A stretch of DNA of 64,000 nucleotides from Sipunculus nudus (taxonomy: Eukaryota > Annelida > Sipuncula > Golfingiida > Sipunculidae). Positions 36,800 to 48,092 of the stretch are shown here, piece by piece; position 1 is the stretch's first letter, and the number at the start of each line of letters is the position of its first letter. Where the stretch lies: the NCBI GenBank assembly GCA_026874595.1, contig CM049316.1, positions 9,290,839 to 9,354,838 of the forward strand, given 5' to 3'. The notes below the pieces were generated by a model. That model was given only the letters and a program-made list of their open reading frames with translations, was not told where the DNA came from and made no database searches. The translations under genes and the position numbers were made by a program.

Positions 36800-37995
36800 T
36801 TAGAAAAAAAATAGGACGGTTCTCCTTAATAGTAGATTGCCATTCAGTGTCACTCGTTCATAATTATTGCAAAATTTTGCAGAGTGGCTCTATTGTGAAA
36901 GTAGAGACCTCTAGTGGCGCCGGCTTAAACTATGTGGATAGACCTCACATCGGTACAACCAAATACAAGCGTGTTTAATTATGTTGTGTCAATTTTGTAG
37001 ATTCCTAAAATATTCATAATCAGGCTTGATTGGGAGATTGATTAGTTCATAACAGAATTGTGTTGTTTAGGGATCAAAGGACCAGAAATATGCTGTTTGT
37101 TTTCACCGCATGTAAAGTATAACGGTACATGTACGTATATAACACAAATACACACGTGTGTCTGCTTGTTCGTTAACAAACGCCAGCCATATTTCATGGT
37201 GTCTCTGTGTTATAAAAACGCAGGATATGGAGTTATTGTAGATAATAAATTTTTATTGTCTGGGACAAGTCAACACTGTATAAACATTAAATAATTTAAG
37301 TTTAATATGGATTATTAATATATTTGCTACTCTGTGATTTTACTTGGCGAGTATGACACCTCTGCATATTTCTTATATGTATGGTTTATTTTGCTATGTA
37401 TGTATATGTATAAATACAGTATATTCTTGATTGTATTTTAGAATGTAGGGTGTAGATAATGGATGTTTATGTATGTTATATTTCCTTGACTATATATAAA
37501 GACTGAACATTCCGCAGATACTTATGAGTATTTATATTAGTAACAAAACTTAAAATAAAATGACTGAAGATGCACAGCGATTGTGTTTTAAATTGAGGCG
37601 ATCTTAATGATATGTCATTGTACAGTCTCCCATCGTCACCAGGATAACTTATAATCATTTGTGTTCATGCCTTCAGGCGTCTTCTAGTTAAACTTATTTC
37701 GTTGCGGACCCAGGGTTTGTGCACATATTAGTATCACTATTTATAATAATAGCGTAGGTAATAAAATATTGTATTAAATATTTTATGTTGGAGACCAGTT
37801 TCTTATATATATAAATATAACACAAAGATTGACATTTTATGTTCCATGTTTAAAGACTGAGATCAATGTGTGAATAAAATTAGTATATACAGATGGCGCT
37901 GCAATCACATTCGTAATCAAGATGAAGAATATACTTTAGTTCCTGTACTAATCAGTTCTTGTATATTTAAGATCCCGTCATTCATACATGGTCGT

Positions 37996-37997
<2 letters not shown>

Positions 37998-38044
<47 letters not shown>
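37998..38044. repeat. (AG)n microsatellite in copy 1
   Basis: AG run absent from the matching position of copy 2, where an AT run occurs instead. Confidence 0.95.
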
Positions 38045-38046
<2 letters not shown>

Positions 38047-38258
38047 ATGTCGTTAAGATTCAGCTAGTCTTGTTATTTAAATTTTATTTTTTATTGAATT
38101 GTACATATCTGACTTTAAAAATGAATATTTCATATTTTTAATAAAATGAAATTATATAATAGTGTATGTTTTGTATTTTGCCGTATTATAAAATCGGTTA
38201 CATCAAGGAGAGGCTGAGAGTATCTGGAGGCTGAAGTATAAGACCACGTTCATTCATT

Positions 38259-38263
<5 letters not shown>

Positions 38264-38305
<42 letters not shown>
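38264..38305. repeat. (AT)n microsatellite in copy 1
   Basis: AT run followed by AATGTTATGAATAAAATTA; the copy 2 counterpart is at about 46956-47034. Confidence 0.95.
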
Positions 38306-38307
<2 letters not shown>

Positions 38308-39205
38308 GTTATGAATAAAATTAGCATTGACAGCTGTCCCTTTAAAACAGCACACTCTTGTACACTAAAGTATTCGGTAAAACGTGAATTCGCCATAGCT
38401 TTTATTACCTCATTAAGGAGTTTGAAATACAATTGATACAATTGGCATTGACAGTTATCTCTTTGAAAGAGTAAAGTCTGTTCAACTGTGTACATGATAG
38501 TACTCTGAGAACAGTAAACTTCCAATACCTTAGTAATGTGGGAGAATCAATGGGAAAAAAAGGGGGGGGGGGGGGTTCCTTGTAAAGTTCGTTGTGCAAA
38601 ACTGTAATTTGAGATATATTAATATGATTAAGGTACTGTTTTCAGTAATTTCATGAAATCCCTACACATTTTAATGGTTTCATGAAATCCTTTAATCCAT
38701 ACACATTTTAGTGGTTTCATGAAATCCCTTAGTGAAACAGTGATTTATCTCATTTCCTGAAAGTTTCAGGGATTTCGCGAAATCCCTAGTAACACAGTTC
38801 TTACTGTAATTTATACACAGGCAACAACATTTCAATTATTTCCAGGGACCGAGGATCACCTTTATTTGAACTGTTTTGAATTGTGAGACACTCTGTTGAG
38901 AGCGCATACATTAACCAGGGGAAACATTATACATTACGTATATGCTTGACCAAAATGTTATTTTATATATACAGTTGCATATATTTTGTAAATATTTTAA
39001 TTATTGTCTCTACTTGGTAACAACCATAATTTAACAAACAGATGACCCGGGGCACAATGTTTGTAAATACCACGCCCGTTCAATAAATGTGAAATAAAGG
39101 GCTTTGATTTTTTTTAAATTCCTGTCATGTGGTCGACTGTTGTGTATTTAATCGACCAAGTTTCTAAAACAATGTCATATTGCGCAATATATATGACGTA
39201 AACTT

Positions 39206-39211
39206 TTTATT
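39206..39211 (-). promoter_or_regulatory. polyadenylation signal of the Ebony-like gene
   Basis: AATAAA on the minus strand, 55 bp downstream of the TGA that ends exon 4. The same signal is kept in copy 2 at 53774-53779. Confidence 0.6.
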
Positions 39212-39266
39212 ACTGAATGGCGGCCTTTTGTAGTAACGAGCCATTTGATGCATATATATGGCGCGG

Positions 39267-42200
39267 TCAGTGTGCCGGAAACGCTTCATCAGACCGGATC
39301 TCCATCTTGTGTGACGTTACGGTGAACTCTTCCGGCACATCGCTGAAAGGTCGGCAACCATGGAACTCAAACGTGTTGATTCTGACGCTGGATATTGATT
39401 GAAAACCGGTCTCTTTGAGTATTTGCTAAAAATGGATGAAAAGAAATTGTAAAGCTTTTTAATAGTGATACTGATTCTGCAAAAGAATATATTCATTATT
39501 TTGATTCATTACATCCATAGAGAATACACGCCAACCCTGGAGTCATACTGTTAATTCTGGTGATCAAGAAGTATATATTAAAGTATATCTGATGGAAACA
39601 TGGATCCACTTAATGTTAAAGCTATCGCTTCACCTACCCTTTCTATAGAACTCTTGGCATACATATTGATGAACTAGGCCAACCCTTTTCAGAAAAGTCC
39701 TTATAAAGCCTCTGTGACAGATGTACGCGTATGTTTTTCTACAAGATGTTTGTGGACACAGCATTGTTGACAAAGGAAAAACTATATGTTACCCAAGGTG
39801 GCTGGTTGTGTATGTACGGAAATTGAAAGGTCGATCATTAGTTGCAAAAGATCCTTTACAAAACTCTGGTTTGTCCGACGTGCTGCCATTTGGATGATTT
39901 TGGCGGGTACCACACATATTATACGTGGATAAAGACAAAACGAACAGTTTGTGTGCTGCGGGATCGGCGTTGTTCGGCCTATTTTATAGAAGGTTCAAGA
40001 GATTATCTTTAGTTGATGACATACCGAAATAGATATCTTTAAAAAAATTGACCTTACATTGAACCAATTATTGCTCAAACGGCGAGTGATGAGAAGCCTT
40101 TCACTTTCATCATAAAAAAACCGTGGTCATTACTGGCACTTTGGCCCAGTCAGTATGCTTTACCATCGCTGTATGGTAGCACCGAAACCTGTGTGGGACG
40201 GTCGTAGGTACAGCTATCTGGCGGTAATCTATATAACTAATAACTCGTCTTGCCATCTGACATAAGCATGAACCAGAAGTTTCAGAAGTTATGTCAATGG
40301 GAGAAGCTGGTCCGGGTGGACACAAAGGTTCAACTAGAGTCTGATCCGAACAAAACGACTTAGAGACTAAACATTATAAGATGAACTCGGGAAGATGCAC
40401 AGCTCAAAGATAAACTTCACCTGAGAAACCGGGTTGATGGTGATTGCCACAATCCACTTAATTTTTCCTGATTTCTTTGCAGAAGTAATTGGATTCCGAA
40501 CGAGGCCTTTGAGAATTTTATCGGAATCTTCAGCCGACAGGTCCTTACTTGTCCCCATGTGCAACATAATCATCACATTGTCTGCTGGACAGATTAAATC
40601 GGCGTGGAGAGGCCGAACTGCTTCATCAAACAGAGCCCGGGCAGCCTCATTGGACGAGCTGGCACGCAGCAGGTCCAAGTGACCATTGACTATGATCCCG
40701 GCGGCCAACAGCTTACCAGAAGATACATCATGAACAACTGTAGGAAACATAAACGTATAATACCTGAACGAAGAACCAAATCAAGAAAAGTTTATCTATG
40801 TGCATGGTAAGGAATATTGTCTAACAGATTAAATTACTTGTATTAAGATGTTAAAAGATAAGGACACAGAGTACATTAATTAAACGACAACATACAGGCT
40901 GCTCTCTACATTATTAAGTTTGGTATTATTAGTACTCTATTGCGAAGTAATTATAGAAATTCATTGAACGACTGACCATATTGTAAAATTGAAGGACATT
41001 TATTATGAAAAGATGGAGCGAATATTCCCATATGTCAGTAAGCATCGTTTTTTTATAGACTTAATATTTATTGTGGTACAGTTTAAAACTTTGAAATACA
41101 CTTCGAATTGCAAATCAGAACTCCTTGCCTAACCTTCAGAGACAAAGCACAACGTTTACTTATCTCACCAACAGAGAGTTTGCTTTCCACTGACGCCTCC
41201 CAAAACAAGGCTGGGTCGGGGTAGGGTCGCCCTGAGATCCTGACCAAGTTTCGGATAAACGGATTTTTCTCTTCATGTGAGACCTGGAGAAACTGGATCA
41301 CATCTCTGGCAGCTGTTTGACTGTGTAGCGGGACAACCTTCAAATGATCAGGGGCCTCACCTTCTCCTTGGGCATTGATCAAGCCCTTTGAAGCAACAAG
41401 GTTGATAACCTCTTTGACTGTTTTAGTATGCATGAAATCCGAGAAAGACACCCTCACATGGTAGTCTCTCAACATCATCCACAGTCTGTACAAATGCATA
41501 GAATTAGCTCCCATGTTTTCGAGTACTTCATCGGCTGAGATGTCGGACAGGGGCACATGGAGCAGTTCAGATATGATATGGAAGACCCTTGATTCCATGC
41601 CCGATTTCGAGTCTGTCTTCTCTCGATGTATGTCAAGTCTTTCTTTGTACCTTTTCTTCAATGCTTCGATATCGACCTTTCCACCTGGCAACCTAGGCAG
41701 TGAGCTAATGGAATGCAACCTTGGCCACATATAATATGGAAGCCTCTGCTTGCAATGTGCCAAAATGTTATTACTATCTGGACTTGCTCTCGTTGAAACT
41801 GTAAAGTAAGCAACTACAAATGTTTCGTTTGGAGTGTCATAGCCAAAAGCCGCTGCTCTGTCGACACCAGCACATTCTTCGATGGCTTTTTCAATTTCAA
41901 TTGTACTGATTCGCATCCCATGGACTTTCAACATATACTTCTCACGACCCCTAAAATAAAATTTTCCGTCTCTTATCAACCCAAAGTCACTGGTAAGGAA
42001 CATTTTGTCATGGCCAGGCCTTGGGCAGATGGTGTTTGTAATAATCGAGTTGGACTCATGACCCAAGTAGCCAGAGAACACGCTAGGTCCACTGATAGCG
42101 ATGCGACCCATTTCTCCGGTCGGAGCACACGCCAAATCTTCATTTAGAATGTATACCACCGTGTTTTCAATCACTTCATCAAATGCTGCTGTGTTGTTTA

Positions 42201-43829
42201 CTATATTCGAAAGCCCTTTCTCTCCACCCAAAATCCCAAAGGACACCACGGACGATGTCTCAGACATGGCGTAACTGTTAACGAGTCGCACACCATTATT
42301 TAAACAATTGATCCAATTTTTGGCCAAATTTGCGGACACCATCTCCGCGCCAACTCCTATCACTTCTAGAGTTTCCAGTGTTTTATGACAATCTGATGAG
42401 TGAAGGTACCAATACATGCCTTGAAGTAACTGCGGCGCCACGCCCCACACATGAGTCACCCGGTGTCGTCCCAAAAACTCAACAAGCTCTTCAGGGTGCT
42501 TTTTCATTTCATCGTTGATGAGCACCTGGGAGGCTCCGTGCAACAACGGGTAACAAAATTCATTAGGAAATGCAACAGTCCGGAATGTCAAGAGTGAGGC
42601 GAACTTGGAATACTTGTTCGCACGGAAATATGAATGTTGGCCTTGGAGACACGCCAGTAAGTTGCGATGTGTCAGCGGTACTGCCTTTGGTTTCCCCGTG
42701 GATCCAGAAGTCATAATTATCACAGCTACAGTCTCCTCTGGACATTTGTTACTGATCATTTCGTCTGGTTTGATCGGGCATCCGTCTTTGTTACTCTGTA
42801 GTTCGAGAGGGTTTTGCACGTGAAAATGTTGCACGGGAACTCTAAAGCTAAGTTTCTTACAAATGACGGCGTTTCTTTCGTCGTGTATGATACACATGGG
42901 CATGGTCGTGTCGAGTGCATGTTCTAAAATGTTAGAGGGCAGGACTGGATCAAGGGGTAAGTACGCAACTCCAAGTTTCCACAAAGCCAGAAGAACAAAG
43001 ATTCTCTCCAGCCCAGTTGACATGAACACGGCCACATTAGGCGGTGCAGCTTTGAAGAACTGTGGGTCATTCTCTGCAGCTTTTGCAATGTGCTCTCTTA
43101 TTATTCTGGCCAGCCGATTGGTAGTTGTTTTTAACTCGGAATATCTCACTCTTCTCCCTTGGTATTCTATGGCAACTTGTTGTCCTAGACTTGGTGCTTC
43201 CTTCGAAAAAAAAGTCATTTGGATTTATGTGTTCTGTAAGACTTATTAAGGCATGGTTTCTTTACTTGTTCTACAGAACTTATTCAAGCATGTTATATGA
43301 GATGGTATGTGACAGTTGGCTTTCTAAAATATAAATATAGCATGTTGATAGAGGAATGTTATCAATTACAAATGGGTCAGAACTTTTATTTGACAATATC
43401 TCTTTTAACTTGATTGGGAAAGGGCAGTTAAGATAATGTATAGCAAATTCATATCATTATGGCAACCAATACTCAAAACCCGTAACTCATCTGAGGTGAT
43501 ACAACAAATCATTGGGTATGCGTGAGGTAAAACATAATGTATACATATGGCGTAAGGACAATTTACATGACGCTTGAATATTGTGAAAGGGAATCTATAT
43601 ATAATAGCCTTAAAAGTTATAGAATTCGGTTTCTGCCCATTACATGCAAGAATGGATGTAAATACTTTATAAATTCCTCAAGACTATATTTAATGAACCA
43701 AATCCTGTGTGAAACAAACTTTTCCGAATCTGTACTTACGTGAATGTTTCTCTCGATAATCCCGTGGAGATGCCCCTCCATGATATCCCGGTGATCACCA
43801 ACCATTATACCATTACTGCCCGTGCTCAT
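39267..43829 (-). CDS. Ebony-like NRPS-like enzyme (adenylation, carrier, acyltransferase), four exons
   Basis: Minus-strand exons 43829-43740, 43200-41169, 40737-40421 and 39425-39267 join in frame to 865 residues, close to insect Ebony (about 880). Exon 1 (donor CAC|GTAAGT) supplies the LHGIIERNIH segment that completes the adenylation N terminus; an internal Met at 43218 lies in the intron. Seen: A3 loop TSGSTGKPK (about 194-202), A5 NSYAMSET (338-345), A7 TSDF (433-436), A10 PGGKVD (535-540), carrier motif GANS with Ser597, then a C-terminal domain across exons 3-4 containing LHMGTSKDLSAED, NPVSQQ and CRPF. That domain resembles the GNAT-like amine-condensing domain of Ebony. Known of the family: beta-alanine is activated, loaded on the phosphopantetheine arm and joined to dopamine or histamine in the cytosol. 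The substrate here is inferred. Neighbour: a broken duplicate at 53835-58317. Confidence 0.85.
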
Positions 43830-44138
43830 GATGGTTTGATGAGAGTGCTTGTGGGGGGCTGTTACGGATTGTAGAAGTCCTACCGGCGTTTATAGATTAA
43901 CAATATTGTTGATATGCGGATCCTCTATCGTGCTCTAATGCAGTCCATAAGAAAAGAGCCGTCGGGAAATCCAGGTCATGTAAACGATCTATAAAACATT
44001 TCAACACATTCATCCTGTAATCTGGCAGATTTAATATGCCTCATATATTCAAAGGTAAAGATTGGAAGAGACAATATCCGGTTACTCGCAAAAAAAGTGA
44101 CTATCATTTGTACCCTCAGATTAGCACAATAATCATAC

Positions 44139-44220
44139 CTTGTATTACGTGGAATGGGTTCGTATGATCTGCCGCTTACTGTCGCCCTCGAGCCGCCCGC
44201 TTCCACTGTGTATTGGCTTT
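44139..44220 (-). promoter_or_regulatory. conserved CCAAT block and probable 5' non-coding exon of the Ebony-like gene
   Basis: On the minus strand a CCAAT box (44212-44216) is followed by about 70 bp of GC-rich sequence ending in a donor-like ATACAAG|GTATGATT (exon end 44139). The block is almost unchanged in copy 2 (60768-60845), while flanking sequence has diverged more. That suggests promoter or 5' UTR function about 310 bp upstream of coding exon 1. No TATA box was seen. Confidence 0.45.
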
Positions 44221-44395
44221 TAAATGAAAAAAAAAATCATTTTACAATGTAAGTGTGCACTGAAGTTTAGCAGAGAAAAGAGGTCACAGGAACGCAGGTG
44301 CCTAATTTAGTCTAAATAAACTTTATAGTATTTTGATTGTGAAAGAGTAAGGTCACAAACGGAACGTAACTGGAGCGAAAAATATCTATAGAAAA

Positions 44396-45419
44396 AGATA
44401 CCTTGTGAGTGTGTATGTGTGTTCACAACATAACTTACGCAATAATGAATGGAATCCCATAAAATTTTCAGGACACCTCGGAAATAGGCAAGTGAAGAAC
44501 ATTTAGATTTTGGCATGGACTCCCCCCATCATCCGGGTTCAGGAAGGACTTCATTGAATATTCACAAATATACGGTCACTTGTTTATGAAAGAACATAAG
44601 AATAGGGGCCTAATAAGTGAATGAAAACACGGTTGAATTTTAAGGAACTTCTGCACAAATGAACCTGGAGTTTCGGTTGAATAATAGAAGTCAAACACGT
44701 TTTGGGGAGCATCCGATAATAAGGACCGCCCACATGGCGGAGGCCTGAATTCCTGAGGATTAATATTTCTATTTTATCTCTGAGGTAACCGGTTTGACAT
44801 AACAAATAAAGTTCTAGTGAAATATCACACCATTAATAAGTTCTAGAAAATTCAGAAATATTTTAAACGTAACTTATCGGAAAATGAAAGGGTTTAGGTT
44901 TACAGCGCATAGGTCTCAAACGGATACGCGAGATCCAAATATATGTATAAAATAAGCTAAGATAAGATAAGATAACATTACATAACATAACATAACGTTA
45001 CATTTATTAGCCTTCATTCAAGGGATTTGTTGTTGACTTGCAATTCATAGCATAAAAATAAATAAATACATAAAATAATACATAAAAAATAACACAGAAC
45101 GTATTTGACTATGCATGTAAAAATAAGCATGTAAAATGATAAAACAGATAATTCTGCAGGTAAAACACAAAGTTCAAAACATTAGATATCTAGAGGGCTG
45201 CTAGTTTAAAAGTTTGATACTGTATGGCACAAGATATTTTTCAAAAGTGATAAGTTCTGTAGAATGTTACCTGTAGGTAAAAAACTGAACTCTGAATACA
45301 GGGGATGTATTGTGTCATTCATGATTATATGAAGCCCATTGATTTTGTTTCACAGATTTCCTGGAGTTAAGCAAGAGCGTACTAGTTTGAAAATATGTGG
45401 CCACTTGTTCTAAAAGCCA
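44396..45419. other. unduplicated spacer between the two copies
   Basis: AT-rich sequence with a short ATAAG/CATAA microsatellite (about 44955-45000). No gene was recognised. Confidence 0.5.
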
Positions 45420-46072
45420 ATTAGAGAAAACAGGACGGTTCACTTTAATAGTCGATTCCCATTCAGTGTCGCTCGTTCATATTGCAAAATTTTGCAGAGT
45501 GGCTCTAATATGAAAGTAGAGATCTCTAGTGGCGCCAGCTTAAACTATGTGGATAGGCCTCACATCGGTACAAACAAATACATGTGTGTTAAATTGTGTT
45601 GTGTTAACTTCGAGATTGCTATATAATCCACAAAACGCGGTCACCAGGCTTGATAGGGAGATTGGTATTGTATAGGAATCTAGGGAACGGAAATATGCTG
45701 TTTGATTTTACTGTATGTGTAGTATAATTATATATATTATAAGACAAACACACACGTGAGCCTGTGTTCGTAAACCAACGCCAGCCATGTTTCATGTTGT
45801 CTCTGTGTTATATAAACGCAGAATTTTGAGTTATTATGGATAATAATTTTTTAAAGTCTAGGACAAGTCCACATTGTATAAACATTAAAAATTTAATGTT
45901 AATATGGATTATTAAAACATTTGCTCCTCTGTGATTTTACACGGCGAGTATGACACCTCTGTATACATTTGTGTGGTTCATTTTTAAGTATGTATATGTA
46001 TATATACAGTATATTCTTTATTGTATTTGAGTGTAGGGTGTAGATAATTTATGTTTGTGTATGTTATTATAC

Positions 46073-46478
46073 CATAATGAATGAATATTTATTCTGGTTT
46101 AAAGGCCTCCGGCCCATAGAACCAATAAGAAGTACAACTGCACTTGTTTATATATATATATATGCAAACATTACATTAACAATATAATAAATACCAAAAA
46201 AAAATAATAAATAAGAAATACAAAAATCTTGCATGCATTAGATTATGCGGAATAGTATATATTCAATGAAATATACTGTATTATTAAAATAAATAACAAT
46301 AATAATACTCATAATAATTATAATAACAATAAAAAGAATGATTCAATGATAGCATTATACACTCCAAATGCCCCTAATGCAAGCAGTACACAGAGAAAAT
46401 ACAAAGCATTCAAAATACATAAAAGCAATTAATACAATGCATAACCTAACAATAAATGAGAAATGAGCCATACCTTTA
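46073..46478 (-). mobile_element. insertion in copy 2, possible LINE 3' end
   Basis: Absent from the matching position of copy 1 (near 37478). The left edge on the minus strand reads GGCCTTTAAACCAGAATAAATATTCATTCAT, whose ATTC repeats resemble CR1/L2-type 3' tails. Possible 5-bp CCATA duplications lie at both edges (about 46070 and 46480). The interior is AT-rich without an ORF. Confidence 0.4.
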
Positions 46479-46770
46479 TACAGACTGGAAATTCCTCAGG
46501 TACTCGTATCTATATTATACGAACTAAATCAAATTACTGAAGATACACGACGAATATATTTAAAATTGAGGCGACCCTAATTATGTCATTGTACAGTCTC
46601 CCATCATCACCAGTATAACTTATAATCATTTGTATCCATGCCTTCAGGCGTCTTCTAGTTAAACGTATTCCGTTGCGGACCCAGGGTCTTGGCACATATA
46701 AGTATCATAATTCAAAATAATTGCGTAGGTAATAAAAGATTGCATTTCATATTTTATGTTGTGTACCAGT

Positions 46771-46820
<50 letters not shown>

Positions 46821-46968
46821 AAAGATTGACTTTTGTTTCATGTTTAAAGACAGAGATCTATGTGTAAATATAATAAGAATATACAGATGGCGCTGCATTC
46901 ACATTTGCAATCAAGATGAAGAAAATATTTTAGTTCCTGTACAAATAAATTATTGTATATATATATAT

Positions 46969-47034
<66 letters not shown>
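46771..47034. repeat. (AT)n microsatellites in copy 2
   Basis: Two long AT runs (about 46771-46817 and 46956-47034) separated by unique sequence matching copy 1. Confidence 0.9.
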
Positions 47035-47035
<1 letters not shown>

Positions 47036-47585
47036 GTTTTGAATAAAATTAAGATTAAAAGCAGTCCCTTTTAAACAGCACACCGTTGTACACAAAAGAA
47101 TTCGGTAAAACGTGAACATACCTTGTGGTGCCTCATTAAGGAACGTTTGAAATAGCATGATACATTTGGCATTGACAGTTATTCCTTTGAAAGAGTAAAC
47201 TGTGTTCAATTGTGTACATGATAGCACTCTGTAAACAGTAAACTTGTAATACATCAGTAATGTGGGAGAATAACGGGTAAAAAAAAAGGGGGGGGGGGTA
47301 CCTTGTAAATTCCGTTGTATACAACTTTATTGGTGATATATTTATATGACATTTTATTTCAGGTAGTATTTTCAGTAATTTCATGAAATCCCTAGACATT
47401 TTAGTGATTTCATGAAATCCATTAACGAAACAGTTATTTCACTTATTTCCTGAAAGTTACAGCGAAATCCCTAGTTACACATTCTGGTTGTAATATATAA
47501 ACACAGGTAACAATATATCAATCACTTCCAAGGACCGAGGATCACCTTTATTTGGACTGATTTGAATTGTGAGACACTCTGTTGA

Positions 47586-47598
47586 GAGCGCATACCTT
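47586..47598. repeat. left target-site duplication of the 5.8-kb LINE
   Basis: GAGCGCATACCTT, repeated exactly at 53422-53434. The uninterrupted paralogous site is in copy 1 near 38900-38912. Confidence 0.9.
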
Positions 47599-48092
47599 TT
47601 TTTTTTTTAAATATTTTTATTGACATTTCTAACATATATATACAAACAAATATCACACATGACAGACACGTTAACATTACATAACAATGACAGACAAAGT
47701 GAAGATGTGACAATACATTCAACAGTTTGCTTACATTAGACAACACAAGGCATCAGTATAAACAGTGTTTACATTACATTTGAACAATGTTTTACCTATT
47801 CATAAACATCAGTATTTCTAATTTTTTTCTACATAGTTCTTTTTAAATACAGGTCGATAAAACAAAGTAAATTAATCTAACATATGTAATTATCAGTTGG
47901 TATGTAATGTTTTCCTACAAATATGGGAGCAGCTTTTCCCATTTTTTTCAGATGTACACACAATTTCTCTTTTTTTCTGAGCTATAATATATTCTATTTT
48001 CTGTAGGTATTTCAACCTATTTCTGAATTTTTCGAACAGGTTAATATTTTCTTCACCCCTATTCTGATATAGAGTCATTTTGTATGTACTAA

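Larger units (their letters stand above)
36800..44395. repeat. segmental duplication, copy 1 (about 7.6 kb)
   Basis: Similarity to 45420-61045 starts near 36800 (AGGACGGTTC...TTAATAG shared with 45430) and ends near 44395 (CGGAACGTAACTGGAGCGAA shared with 61000). The order is collinear and the orientation is direct. It contains the intact Ebony-like gene. Copy-specific differences are mainly microsatellites, such as an (AG)n run at 37998-38044. Confidence 0.85.

Noticed and set aside
39217-39402. Plus-strand ORF of 61 codons, repeated in copy 2 at 53584-53970
   Set aside because: It is the antisense shadow of Ebony-like exon 4. The minus reading has acceptor, phase, homology to the transferase C terminus and a polyadenylation signal.
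40367-40420. Continuation of exon 3 reading frame (VKFIFELCIFP...) as the protein C terminus
   Set aside because: It follows a donor (CTCAG|GTGAAG) and diverges between copies, whereas exon 4 is conserved and completes the domain.
42330-42823. Plus-strand ORFs inside the Ebony-like exon 2 (and 56826-57319 in copy 2)
   Set aside because: Antisense shadows of a long conserved coding exon.
43201-43218. Met at 43218 as the start codon of the Ebony-like protein
   Set aside because: These bases form the polypyrimidine tract and acceptor before GAAGCACC. The upstream exon 43829-43740 joins in frame and supplies the expected N-terminal A-domain sequence. The same arrangement is kept in copy 2.
46756-47254. 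ORFs with long Ile-Tyr repeats
   Set aside because: Translations of AT microsatellites.
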